64,000 nucleotides of DNA from Azorhizobium oxalatiphilum (lineage in GTDB: Bacteria > Pseudomonadota > Alphaproteobacteria > Rhizobiales > Xanthobacteraceae). The stretch covers positions 124,001 to 188,000 of the forward strand of contig NZ_BMCT01000002.1 of NCBI RefSeq assembly GCF_014635325.1. The letters run 5' to 3'. Positions 1 through 8,142 of this stretch are shown here, one piece after another. Below the pieces are notes generated by a model. That model was not told the DNA's origin. It saw only the letters and a program-made list of their open reading frames with translations, and did no database searches. The stretch's first letter is position 1, and the number at the start of each line of letters is the position of its first letter. Position numbers and translations under genes: made by a program.

Positions 1-1
1 G

Positions 2-25
2 CTTCAGGAGATCGAGGCGCAATGA
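2..25 (+). CDS. C-terminal tail of an upstream gene, probably the transketolase N-terminal subunit (partial)
   Basis: Only the last seven codons (LQEIEAQ and a TGA stop) are inside the window. The stop overlaps the ATG of the next gene in an ATGA arrangement, which indicates translational coupling. Split transketolases place the N-terminal (thiamine-diphosphate binding) subunit immediately upstream of the C-terminal subunit, so that is the likely identity. This is inferred from position only; seven residues cannot be matched to a family. Confidence 0.45.
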   Translation, partial: LQEIEAQ

Positions 26-945
26 GACAGCAGCTTTGCGACGCGCTGGTGCTGCGTTCCAGCCGGCCGGACATGGTATTCCTGACCGGAGATCTCGGCT
101 TCATGGCCCTGGTACCGCTTCAGGAGGCCATGGGCGAGCGGTTCATCAATGCCGGCGTCGCCGAGCAGAATATGATCTCCGTCGTCGCCGCCCTCGCGCG
201 GGAAGGCATGGAGGCATGGGCCTACAGCATTGCTCCCTTCTGCTACGCACGGCCTTTCGAGCAGGTGCGCAATGACATCGCCTTCCATAATCTGCCCGTA
301 AAGCTCATCGGAAATGGCGGTGGCTATGGCTATGGGGTGATGGGACCGACGCACCACGCCATCGAGGACTACGGCATATTGCTGGCTCTGCCGCATATGC
401 GTGCCTTCGTCCCCGCGTTCGACGAGGACCTGAAAGCCACCATCGACCGGGCAGGCGAGGCATCCACGCCTTGCTACATCCGTCTTGGCCGTGGCGAGGT
501 TCCGGCGGGCTACGAGACACCCGCCTATGCGCCGTGGCGCCAACTGGTTCAAGGCGGCGGAATGGCGGTGGTCGCCGTCGGGCCGGTCGCCGGCACCTAT
601 ATCGAAGCTTTCCGCGCGCTCCCGGAGCCGCTGCGTCCGAACTTCTGGGTGGTCTCGGAACTGCCGCTGGACCTCAACCCGATGCCAGCCGATCTGCTCG
701 CCCATATCCGGGCCGGCGATGGCCTGTGCGTCATCGAGGAGCATGTCCGGCGTGGCGGGCTCGGATCGGAAATCGCCCTGCTCATGGCCACGCAGGGCAT
801 CTCGCCCAAGCGCTTCGCCCATGTCCACGCCCGCGCGCACCATTACGCCACATACGGATCGCAGGCCTTCCTGCGGGCACAGTCCGGCCTCGACGTGGAC
901 AGCGTGCTCGCGGTGGTCGCCGAGCAACAGTCAGAGATCACTTGA
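22..945 (+). CDS. Transketolase C-terminal subunit (split transketolase)
   Basis: The 307-residue protein matches the C-terminal half of split transketolases: a pyrimidine-binding domain followed by the transketolase C domain. The motif GVAEQNM contains Glu48, in the position of the glutamate that contacts the aminopyrimidine of thiamine diphosphate. The enzyme would work as a heterodimer with the N-terminal subunit encoded just upstream, moving two-carbon ketol units between sugars. It lies in a sugar-modification neighbourhood (epimerase, glycosyltransferase, methyltransferases), so a role in making a special or branched sugar is more likely than the central pentose phosphate pathway; that is inference. 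An AGGAG ribosome site sits about 12 bases before the ATG. Confidence 0.85.
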   Translation: MRQQLCDALVLRSSRPDMVFLTGDLGFMALVPLQEAMGERFINAGVAEQNMISVVAALAREGMEAWAYSIAPFCYARPFEQVRNDIAFHNLPVKLIGNGGGYGYGVMGPTHHAIEDYGILLALPHMRAFVPAFDEDLKATIDRAGEASTPCYIRLGRGEVPAGYETPAYAPWRQLVQGGGMAVVAVGPVAGTYIEAFRALPEPLRPNFWVVSELPLDLNPMPADLLAHIRAGDGLCVIEEHVRRGGLGSEIALLMATQGISPKRFAHVHARAHHYATYGSQAFLRAQSGLDVDSVLAVVAEQQSEIT

Positions 946-2909
946 TGCCGCTAATCTCGCACATTCGTGCCCTGGATGGCCCCATCCTCGTCACCGGCGC
1001 GTCCGGCTTCATTGGGGCCAACCTGTTCAAGATGATCGCCGCCCAGCGGCGGGACGTGTTTGCCTGCGTGCAGCGGGAGAAGGGCTGGCGTCTGGCCGAG
1101 GTCGATGACGCGCAGATCGTCGCCGCCGACCTCAACGATGCCGTGGCCGCCAAGAACCTCATCGCCTCGCTGGCGCCGAAGACGGTGTTCGATTGCGTCG
1201 CCTATGGCGCCTATTCGTTCGAGGAAGACCCGGCACGGATCCACAAGACCAATGTTCAGTCACTGGTGGAATTCGTGCAGGGCCTGTCCGCTACTCCGCT
1301 GTCGGCTTATGTCCATGCGGGCAGCTCTTCCGAATACGGATTGAACAGCGCGGGACCGAAGGAAGAGGATGCCTGCGAGCCGAACAGCCATTATGCCGTC
1401 TCGAAGGTGAATGCGGCGGCATTCCTGCATTACATGGGGAAGTTCCGTAATTTTCCCGCGGTCAATCTCCGGCTCTATTCGGTGTATGGGCCGCTGGAGG
1501 ACACATCCCGCCTGATCCCGACCCTCGTGCGCCGGGCGAGCCAAGGCGAGCTGCCGCCCTTCGTGGACCCGGACACCTCGCGTGACTTCCTCTATGTGAC
1601 GGACGCCTGCGCCGCCTTCATCATGGCTGCCGCCAAGATGCAGCCCGATCTCTATGGCGAGAGCTTCAACATCGCATCCGGCCGCAAGACCACCATTGCG
1701 GAGCTGGCGCAGGTTGCCCGCACGACGTTCGGCATCGCCCAGGAGCCGCGTTTCGGCGAAATGGAAGCGCGCAAGTGGGATCTGGCGGACTGGTACGGCG
1801 ACCCGGCCAAGGCCCAGACCCTGCTCGGCTGGGAGGCCAGTACCGACCTCGCCACCGGCCTGCGCGCGACGGCGGGCTGGGTCTCGACGTTGAGCGAGGA
1901 AGAGTTCGCGACCGGCACCAAGCGGAATTTCCTGAACCGGCGCCGAAGCATCTCGGCCATCATCGCCTGCTACAAGGACGAGCAGGCCATTCCGCACATG
2001 TACCGGCGGCTGACGGAGACCTTCCAGAGGCTCAAGATCGATTACGAGATCATCTTCGTGAACGATTGCAGCCCGGATGACAGCGCCCGCGTCATTCAGG
2101 AGATCAGCGCGCAGGACAGCAGGGTGATCGGCATTTCGCATTCGCGCAATTTCGGATCACAGATGGCCTTCCGCAGCGGGATGGAGCTGTCCACCAAGCA
2201 GGGCGTGGTGCTGCTGGACGGGGATCTGCAGGATCCGCCGGAGTTGATCGAGCAGTTCTACCCGCACTGGGAGCAGGGCCACGACGTGGTCTACGGCCGC
2301 CGCGTGAAGCGGGAGATGCCGTGGCACTGGGGCTTGCTCTACAAGCTCTTCTACCGTGTTTTCGCCGCCTTCAGCTACATCCGCATCCCGCTGGATGCCG
2401 GTGACTTCTCACTCATCGACCGGCGCGTGGTGGGCTGGATGCTCAACTCGCCCGAACGCGACCTTTTCATGCGGGGCATCCGCGCCTACGTGGGCTTCCG
2501 GCAGGTGGGGGTGGACTATGTGCGGCCTGAGCGCATGTTCGGCCGCTCGACGAACAACCTGCTGAAGAATATCGATTGGGCGAAGAGGGGCATCTTCTCC
2601 TTCAGCAACACGCCGCTCACCATGCTGACGGCGGCGGGGGTCGTCCTTTTGGGCCTGTCGTTCCTGGCCTCGGTGGTCACGATCCTGCTGAAGATATTCA
2701 TGCCGGACATCGCTCCGAGGGGCGTCACCACGCTGCTGCTGGCAGTGATCGGGTTCGGCTCTCTCAACGTGTTCGCGATCGGCATCGTGGGTGAGTACGT
2801 GGCCAAGATCATGACCGAGGTCAAGCAGCGACCGCGCTTGATCCGCGCCGCTTTGATCCGCAACGGGCAGTCCACGGATATGCTGCCCGATGGCAGGACG
2901 TCACGCTGA
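945..2909 (+). CDS. Fused NAD-dependent sugar epimerase/dehydratase and membrane GT2 glycosyltransferase
   Basis: This 654-residue protein joins two enzymes normally encoded separately. Residues ~13-315 are an extended short-chain dehydrogenase with the Rossmann motif TGASGFIG (17-24) and catalytic Tyr150-xxx-Lys154. Residues ~336-630 are a GtrB/ArnC-like family 2 glycosyltransferase with VNDCSPDD, the metal/nucleotide motif DGDLQDPP (425-432) and two C-terminal membrane helices (~558-585, ~596-618). The reading frame is unbroken through the junction. The start ATG shares one base with the upstream TGA stop. The likely role is to make a nucleotide sugar and transfer it to polyprenyl phosphate at the inner membrane; the sugar is unknown. 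The convergent GtrA-type flippase gene nearby fits that model. Confidence 0.85.
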   Translation: MPLISHIRALDGPILVTGASGFIGANLFKMIAAQRRDVFACVQREKGWRLAEVDDAQIVAADLNDAVAAKNLIASLAPKTVFDCVAYGAYSFEEDPARIHKTNVQSLVEFVQGLSATPLSAYVHAGSSSEYGLNSAGPKEEDACEPNSHYAVSKVNAAAFLHYMGKFRNFPAVNLRLYSVYGPLEDTSRLIPTLVRRASQGELPPFVDPDTSRDFLYVTDACAAFIMAAAKMQPDLYGESFNIASGRKTTIAELAQVARTTFGIAQEPRFGEMEARKWDLADWYGDPAKAQTLLGWEASTDLATGLRATAGWVSTLSEEEFATGTKRNFLNRRRSISAIIACYKDEQAIPHMYRRLTETFQRLKIDYEIIFVNDCSPDDSARVIQEISAQDSRVIGISHSRNFGSQMAFRSGMELSTKQGVVLLDGDLQDPPELIEQFYPHWEQGHDVVYGRRVKREMPWHWGLLYKLFYRVFAAFSYIRIPLDAGDFSLIDRRVVGWMLNSPERDLFMRGIRAYVGFRQVGVDYVRPERMFGRSTNNLLKNIDWAKRGIFSFSNTPLTMLTAAGVVLLGLSFLASVVTILLKIFMPDIAPRGVTTLLLAVIGFGSLNVFAIGIVGEYVAKIMTEVKQRPRLIRAALIRNGQSTDMLPDGRTSR

Positions 2910-2944
2910 TGACCGGATCCGGTCCGTCCCGGCGCTTCTGAGGA

Positions 2945-3856
2945 ATGGTTATGCGGCCCGCTCGCTCTTGTCCCGTCTGTGACGCTCCGGTTTCCCAGGC
3001 CTCGCTCTTCGTGGAAGAGAATATCGACACCACGCGGATTTCCGGCTTCAGCTTCGCCTCGCGCAAGGAGCCGGAATATATGTGCCATCGGCTGATGCGC
3101 TGCTCACGCTGCGACCTCGTCTATGTGAGCAATCCGCCGGGGCAGGACGAACTGGCGCGGGCCTATCACGTCTCCGACTACGACAGTTCGGAAGAGGCAA
3201 CCGACGCCGCCGTCTCCTATATCGCGGCCATGCGCCCGATCCTCGCAAAACTGGCGCAGAAGGAGCGCGTTCTGGAAATCGGCTCCGGCACCGGGATCCT
3301 GCTGGAATTCCTGCAATCGGAAGGCTTCTCGACGCTGGTGGGGGTGGAGCCCTCCTCGGCCGCCATCGCCGCGGCACCGGCCCATCGCCGCGACTGGTTG
3401 CGCGAGGGCATTTTCATCGAGAGCGACTTCGAGCCGGCATCCTTCGATCTCATCTGCTGCTTCATGACCATGGAGCATGTGCAGGATCCCAAGGCGACGG
3501 CCATGGCGGCGCGCCGGCTGCTGCGCCCCGGCGGCGCCTTCGTGACCGTGACGCACGATTACACCAGCCTTGTTAATCGACTGCTCGGCAAGAAATCGCC
3601 GATCATCGACATCGAGCACATGCAGATCTTTTCCGGCCCCAGCCTGCGGGAGCTGTTCAGCCGCTGTGGCTATCAGGATATCGGCCTCAAGCCCTTCTAC
3701 AATAGATACAGCCTGAAATACTGGCTGCGCCTTGCACCGCTTCCCTCGCCCCTCAAGACGTTCGTCCGCGCGGCATGCGGCAGGACGGGCCTCGACCGGA
3801 TGAAGCTGGCGGTCAATGTGGGGAACACCATGGCTGCCGGCTTCGTCCCGCGCTGA
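2945..3856 (+). CDS. Class I SAM-dependent methyltransferase with N-terminal zinc-ribbon-like motif
   Basis: 303 residues. Cys9/Cys12 and Cys53/Cys56 form two CxxC pairs, a probable metal-binding module seen in many polysaccharide-cluster methyltransferases. The SAM-binding motif I is VLEIGSGTG (109-117), followed by an FDLICCFMTMEHV motif that fits the post-I acidic/hydrophobic region. It probably methylates a sugar or glycan intermediate made by the preceding genes, with which it shares strand and a 35-base gap. The methyl acceptor cannot be read from the sequence. ATGs at 2945 and 2951 are both possible starts. Confidence 0.75.
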   Translation: MVMRPARSCPVCDAPVSQASLFVEENIDTTRISGFSFASRKEPEYMCHRLMRCSRCDLVYVSNPPGQDELARAYHVSDYDSSEEATDAAVSYIAAMRPILAKLAQKERVLEIGSGTGILLEFLQSEGFSTLVGVEPSSAAIAAAPAHRRDWLREGIFIESDFEPASFDLICCFMTMEHVQDPKATAMAARRLLRPGGAFVTVTHDYTSLVNRLLGKKSPIIDIEHMQIFSGPSLRELFSRCGYQDIGLKPFYNRYSLKYWLRLAPLPSPLKTFVRAACGRTGLDRMKLAVNVGNTMAAGFVPR

Positions 3857-3864
3857 GCGGCTGG

Positions 3865-4245
3865 CTATCTGCTGCCGCGGTTGAAGACGAAGAGCATCTG
3901 CAGGCCATAGTTCAGCGCCGAAACCGGCAGGACGACGATAGCCATTGCCACGATGCGTCCGCCCACAAGCGGGGACAGTCCCTCGATGAGGGTCAGATAC
4001 GTCAGGAAAATAATGCCGTAGGTGATCAGGAAGCGCGGAATGCGCTGCGCCTTGAGATCACGAAAGACGATGCCGCCGGTGGTGGCGAAGTTGAACGAGA
4101 TGGCCGCCACGTTCGCAAGGATGAGGATGAGCCAGGTGGGTAGGCTCGTGAGCGCGAGCACCGCATAGACGGCGAACCCGAACAGCGTGTTCAGGCCGCC
4201 GACGACCACGTAGCGGACGATGCGGTTGTTCCAGAATGTCAGCAT
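3865..4245 (-). CDS. GtrA-like membrane protein (putative polyprenyl-phosphate sugar flippase)
   Basis: 126 residues with four hydrophobic helices and the family pattern RYVVVGGLNTLFGFAVY near the N-terminus. GtrA proteins are thought to flip polyprenyl-phosphate-linked sugars made by GtrB-type glycosyltransferases. A GtrB-like domain is encoded on the opposite strand in the fused protein ending at 2909, so the two probably cooperate. A frame-compatible start exists 201 bases upstream, but that extension is basic, non-hydrophobic and overlaps the next gene, so ATG 4245 is chosen. The gene follows the methyltransferase at 4272-5063 on the same strand with a 26-base gap. Confidence 0.8.
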   Translation of the reverse strand: MLTFWNNRIVRYVVVGGLNTLFGFAVYAVLALTSLPTWLILILANVAAISFNFATTGGIVFRDLKAQRIPRFLITYGIIFLTYLTLIEGLSPLVGGRIVAMAIVVLPVSALNYGLQMLFVFNRGSR

Positions 4246-4271
4246 GCGTCCGGATTGCCCTCGCCGGCCGG

Positions 4272-5063
4272 TCAGTGGCCCGTGCCCGCAGGGCGCGCGT
4301 CGCCAGACACCTGCCCGCCCGGCTTGGTGGCCGTGACGCCATAGCCCAGCGGATCCTCCTTCGAGCCGAGACCGCAGCGCACGCTGATGTGGGCGGCGAC
4401 GACAAAGCCGACCGTGGCAGGCGCCAGCAGCAGGGCCAAAGGCCACGACCAGAGGGCACGCACCCGAGGCTTTGGCCTGATGAGACGCAGCGTGAGAATG
4501 ATCAGCTTGTTGGCGATGGCGGCAATGTCGTTGCCGCGCTCCTGCACCTCCACGTCCACGAAACCTGCGGCGGCCATGCGGCTTGCGAGACCGAAGCGGG
4601 TGAAACGGCTGTAGTCATGCGGGATGTGGTGGACACGCGCGGACCATGGGACCGTGAGAAGCAGTCGCCCCCCGGGTTTGAGAACGCGATGCATGTCTGC
4701 GAGCAGCGCCTCGGGATCGGGGACATGTTCCAGCACCTCGACACACATCAGCGTGTCGAAACTGCCATCATCCATGGGCAAGCGCCCCCCGTCATAATAG
4801 ACGACGCCCGGCACCCTCATCATGCCGAACGCGTCGGCCTTTTCGATATCGACGCCCATGTAACGAGCATCCGGCCCCAGCATGCCGGTCCAGGGCGCCT
4901 GACCGGCCCCCACGTCCAGCACCTGTCCCCTGACCGCACTCAGAGGGCCACGCAGGAAGCGGACGATCGTCCACAATTGCAGGTCCACGAGACAGCGAGT
5001 CCAGAAGAGCAACCGATTGTCTTCCGGGGGGCGCACCGCGATGGGTTGAAAAGCCTCTGCCAT
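4272..5063 (-). CDS. Class I SAM-dependent methyltransferase with C-terminal membrane segment
   Basis: 263 residues. SAM motif I is VLDVGAGQ (48-55), followed by a typical post-motif region (SFDTLMCVEVLEHVPDPEA) and VLKPGGRLLLTVP. A hydrophobic stretch near residues 205-230 (PLALLLAPATVGFVVAA) suggests anchoring to the inner membrane. It is transcribed with the GtrA gene, so its substrate is likely a membrane-linked sugar or lipid; this is inference. It is unrelated at sequence level to the methyltransferase at 2945-3856 beyond the shared fold. Confidence 0.75.
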   Translation of the reverse strand: MAEAFQPIAVRPPEDNRLLFWTRCLVDLQLWTIVRFLRGPLSAVRGQVLDVGAGQAPWTGMLGPDARYMGVDIEKADAFGMMRVPGVVYYDGGRLPMDDGSFDTLMCVEVLEHVPDPEALLADMHRVLKPGGRLLLTVPWSARVHHIPHDYSRFTRFGLASRMAAAGFVDVEVQERGNDIAAIANKLIILTLRLIRPKPRVRALWSWPLALLLAPATVGFVVAAHISVRCGLGSKEDPLGYGVTATKPGGQVSGDARPAGTGH

Positions 5064-5388
5064 TCTCGTCTTTCGGGGCGTGCATGGAGCCCACCACAGG
5101 CCATCGATCGCTCGTTATCGCAGCAACTCGCGCATACGCAACTTAGATTCTCGGTCCCAACACACCGCTTGGTGCAGAGCGCCAGGCTTGGCCTTTGGTT
5201 GGGGATATATCGGCCCTGCTCAACACCTCCGCGTGCTGGGCGTCCCCTGCGGTCTCCGTGACGTTGCCCCACGTGCCTAATCCATTGTGACCAGGCCGTA
5301 TCCGAAGAACTCCGTGCTCCGCATGGGGGATGGTGTGATCGAAGCAGACACTCACATTCAGTACGAGCTTGCGCGGCACGTTTGAGGA
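5064..5388. other. 325-bp intergenic region
   Basis: This gap lies upstream of the methyltransferase-gtrA pair and downstream of the aldoxime dehydratase gene, both on the minus strand. It should hold the promoter of the methyltransferase operon. I saw no convincing coding region, strong hairpin terminator or repeat. It divides the glycan patch from the aldoxime/nitrile cluster. Confidence 0.6.
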
Positions 5389-6516
5389 TCATGCGATCCG
5401 GTCGGCTTCAAACCAGCGCAACAGGCCGGTTTCCGGGGCGCAGTTGATGTAGTCGAGCGTCTGCTCGCCTTCCGGAAGGACGTAGACCTCGTGCCAGGTC
5501 CGCAACTGGTTGCGGGCGCCGAAGTGCCGGTAGCGCTGGATCGCCGCGCCGAATATGGCTGCATGAGTCGCGTGACCTTCGGCCCAGCGTTCCATGTGCC
5601 CGAGCGACAGGAAATAGGCGAGCGCATGTTCCTCCGGTACGGTGGCTCCGTCCGCCGAAACCGTGCCTTGCCATCGCATCGAGAGACAGCCGGTGGGTTG
5701 GGGATTGTCGGCGAGGAAGTCCATGCCGGCCTCAAGCGGCACCCGCAGCTTCACCTCGTAATCAGCGAGCTGTTCCGCATCCATCCGTCCCCAGGTGTTT
5801 GCGGAGCGGATGACGGCGAGATTGGCCGGCGCGCGCACGTGCCAGCGCTCGCCGAAGCCGGCCCGCTCCGGATGGAAGGCGGGCTCGGCGAGCGGCGTCT
5901 CCAGCGGATCGGTGGCGGCCAGCGGAATGCGGTCGCGCATGGCGCCGTAATAGCCGCAATAGGGGGTGGGGAAGATCGAGACCTCCGGGCTGCGCATCAG
6001 TCCGGCGGGATAGTCCTTCCAGTAGATGCTCTCCTGCCGGTCACGCGGGACGGTCAGAACCTCGCGCCATGTGCCGAACGGGCCTCGGAGCCGCTCCGGC
6101 GCATCCCACCAGCCCTGCACGGCGGCATCGTTGCGCCACGTATCGAAGGCGGCGCCATCGACCCAATAGGCGCAGACCACATGTTCGAACTGCCCGCCGG
6201 GCAGACGCGAGCGGGCATGGTCGACGCAGGTCGGGCCGGACGGGTGGCCGACCAGATGGGCACGCGCCCAGTCGTGCAGTGGATGGGCCGCCAGAGCCTC
6301 CGCCGTTGCAGCCTGCGCGCCGAAGAAGGCGACGCGTAAAGTGGATTCATGCTCCGGAAGCAGGAAGGACCAGCGCTGAACCGCGGGTACGAAACCGTCC
6401 GGTTTGCGGATCGGCGCAATGCGGCTGACTGGGCCCACGGCTTCGACGGGCGCCGTATCCATGAAGGTGATGCCCTGATCGGTGGGGGAGGGAACCTCTC
6501 TGGCAGCAGCGTCCAT
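5389..6516 (-). CDS. oxd: Aldoxime dehydratase (phenylacetaldoxime dehydratase family, heme enzyme)
   Basis: 375 residues, close to the family's usual ~350-370. It matches the heme-containing dehydratases that convert aldoximes to nitriles. Family-like stretches include FEHVVCAYW, IRSANTWGR (234-244), LGHMERWAEGHATH (305-318) and RTWHEVYVLP (339-348). By comparison with characterised Oxd enzymes, a histidine in the third should bind heme, and Ser238 and His342 are candidate distal catalytic residues; exact correspondence is inferred. It is the last gene of the minus-strand run after the transporter genes, and a nitrilase is encoded divergently. Together these would take an imported aldoxime to a nitrile and then an acid. 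There is no signal peptide, so it is cytoplasmic. Confidence 0.85.
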   Translation of the reverse strand: MDAAAREVPSPTDQGITFMDTAPVEAVGPVSRIAPIRKPDGFVPAVQRWSFLLPEHESTLRVAFFGAQAATAEALAAHPLHDWARAHLVGHPSGPTCVDHARSRLPGGQFEHVVCAYWVDGAAFDTWRNDAAVQGWWDAPERLRGPFGTWREVLTVPRDRQESIYWKDYPAGLMRSPEVSIFPTPYCGYYGAMRDRIPLAATDPLETPLAEPAFHPERAGFGERWHVRAPANLAVIRSANTWGRMDAEQLADYEVKLRVPLEAGMDFLADNPQPTGCLSMRWQGTVSADGATVPEEHALAYFLSLGHMERWAEGHATHAAIFGAAIQRYRHFGARNQLRTWHEVYVLPEGEQTLDYINCAPETGLLRWFEADRIA

Positions 6517-6631
6517 ATCCGTTTCTTTCGTCCTTCAGGCCTTCCGGCAGCATGCCCCGTGTGGGCGGATACGGGGAGCCCTCAATGATGCGAGCGCTCG
6601 TGCGCGAATGCAGTCGTGGTCCCGGCCCGCC

Positions 6632-7369
6632 TCAGTGCACACCGAAATAGGCGCGGTGCAGTTCCGTGTCCTCGCGCAGCGCCGCCGTCGTCCCCGAGGC
6701 GACGACCCGGCCCTGCAAGAGCACATAGCCATGGTCCGCCACATCCAGCGTCTGCCGTACATTCTGCTCCACCAGCAGGATGGTCATGCCGCTCTCCTTC
6801 AGCCTCCGGACGATGTTGAACACCTCGGAGACGAAGAGCGGCGAGAGGCCAAGCGAAGGCTCGTCGATGACCACCAGCTCAGGCTCGGTCATGAGGCCGC
6901 GCGCGATGGACAGCATGGAGCGCTCGCCGCCGGACAGCGTGCCGGCGAGCTGGCTGCGCCGCTCCTTCAGGCGCGGGAAGATGGCGAACATCTCCTCCAT
7001 GCGCGCAGCGACCTTGCGGGTATCGCTCTGGAGCAGGCCGCCCACCTGCAGGTTCTCCACCACACTCATGCGCGGCAGCACGCGATTGCCCTCTGGGATG
7101 ACGCCAATGCCGAGCGCCACGATCTTGTGGGTGGGCATGTCGTTGAGCACCGTCTCCCCGAACCGCACCTCGCCGGTGCGCACGCGATTGAGGCCGAGCA
7201 CGGTGCGGATGAGCGTGCTCTTGCCGGCGCCATTGGCGCCGAGGATGCAGGTGACAGCGCCGGGCACCACCTCGATGGACACCTGCTTGAGCACATCGGC
7301 GCGGTCATAGCCGGAGGAAACGGCCTTCACGCTGAGCTGGCGGGGGCCGGGGATCTCTCCTGTGCTCAT
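6632..7369 (-). CDS. livF: Branched-chain amino acid-type ABC transporter, ATP-binding protein (LivF family)
   Basis: 245 residues. Walker A GANGAGKST (44-52), signature LSGGE (145-149) and Walker B ending in Asp169-Glu170 are intact. It is one of two ATPases driving the HAAT-type importer encoded upstream on the same strand, and its start overlaps the livG stop by four bases. Because it sits between an aldoxime dehydratase and a nitrilase, the substrate may be a nitrogen-containing compound such as an amide, nitrile or aldoxime rather than leucine. The family label describes homology, not substrate. Confidence 0.85.
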   Translation of the reverse strand: MSTGEIPGPRQLSVKAVSSGYDRADVLKQVSIEVVPGAVTCILGANGAGKSTLIRTVLGLNRVRTGEVRFGETVLNDMPTHKIVALGIGVIPEGNRVLPRMSVVENLQVGGLLQSDTRKVAARMEEMFAIFPRLKERRSQLAGTLSGGERSMLSIARGLMTEPELVVIDEPSLGLSPLFVSEVFNIVRRLKESGMTILLVEQNVRQTLDVADHGYVLLQGRVVASGTTAALREDTELHRAYFGVH

Positions 7370-8142
7370 TGTCCGCTCCCCAGATAGGCGGTCTGGACCT
7401 CGCGGTCCTCGATCATGGCGTCGAACAGGCCCTCGAAGATCTTGCGGCCGAAATTCAGCACCACGCAGCGGTCGGACACGCGGCGGATGACATCCATCTC
7501 ATGCTCCACCAGCACCACGGCCAGATGGGGCGCCTCCTCGCGGAAGGCGAGCAGATCGTCCATCAGGCGCCGGGTCTCGTCCGGCGTCATGCCGGCCGAG
7601 GGCTCGTCCAGCAGCAGCAGGCGGGGATTGGCGATCAGCGCGCGGCAGATCTCCACCCGCCGCCGGTCGATCATGGTGAGGTCGCCGGCGGGCCGGAACA
7701 GCGCCGCGCCGAGCTGGGGATTGAAGCGGCAGGCGAGCTGGTGCGCCCGCGCGATGGTGGCGTCGAGATCGGCCCTGAGGCGGCCCCGGCGGAACAGGGT
7801 GGAGAGGAGACCGAGCGGCTTGGCGCGCAGCACGCCGAGGGCGATGTTGTCGAACACGGTCTGGTCCAGCATCAGCCGGCAGCGCTGGAAGGTGCGCGCA
7901 ACGCCGGCGCGGCCGATGGATTGCGGCGACTTGCCGAAAATGTCCACCGCATCCAGCGACGCCGCGCCGGAAGTGGGGCTGTAGAGCCCCGTGAGCACGT
8001 TGAAGAAGGTGGTCTTCCCGGAGCCGTTGGGGCCGACGAGACCGATGGTCTCGCCCTGCGCCACGGCGAAATCCAGCCCGTCGAGCGCCACCAGGCCGCC
8101 GAAGCGCTTGGTGAGGCCGGAACATGCGAGCAGAGCGGTCAC
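7366..8142 (-). CDS. livG: Branched-chain amino acid-type ABC transporter, ATP-binding protein (LivG family) with degenerate signature motif
   Basis: 258 residues. Walker A GPNGSGKTT (37-45) and the Walker B region (LLLLDEPSAGM) are conserved. The ABC signature, normally L(A/S)YG(Q/E) in LivG proteins, reads LTMIDRRRVEI here, so the Gly-Gln part is missing. In a heterodimeric ABC pair one site can be degenerate, with LivF (signature intact) supplying the working site; whether that holds here is inference. It overlaps both neighbours (livF and livM) by four bases, so it is surely co-translated. Confidence 0.82.
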   Translation of the reverse strand: MTALLACSGLTKRFGGLVALDGLDFAVAQGETIGLVGPNGSGKTTFFNVLTGLYSPTSGAASLDAVDIFGKSPQSIGRAGVARTFQRCRLMLDQTVFDNIALGVLRAKPLGLLSTLFRRGRLRADLDATIARAHQLACRFNPQLGAALFRPAGDLTMIDRRRVEICRALIANPRLLLLDEPSAGMTPDETRRLMDDLLAFREEAPHLAVVLVEHEMDVIRRVSDRCVVLNFGRKIFEGLFDAMIEDREVQTAYLGSGQ

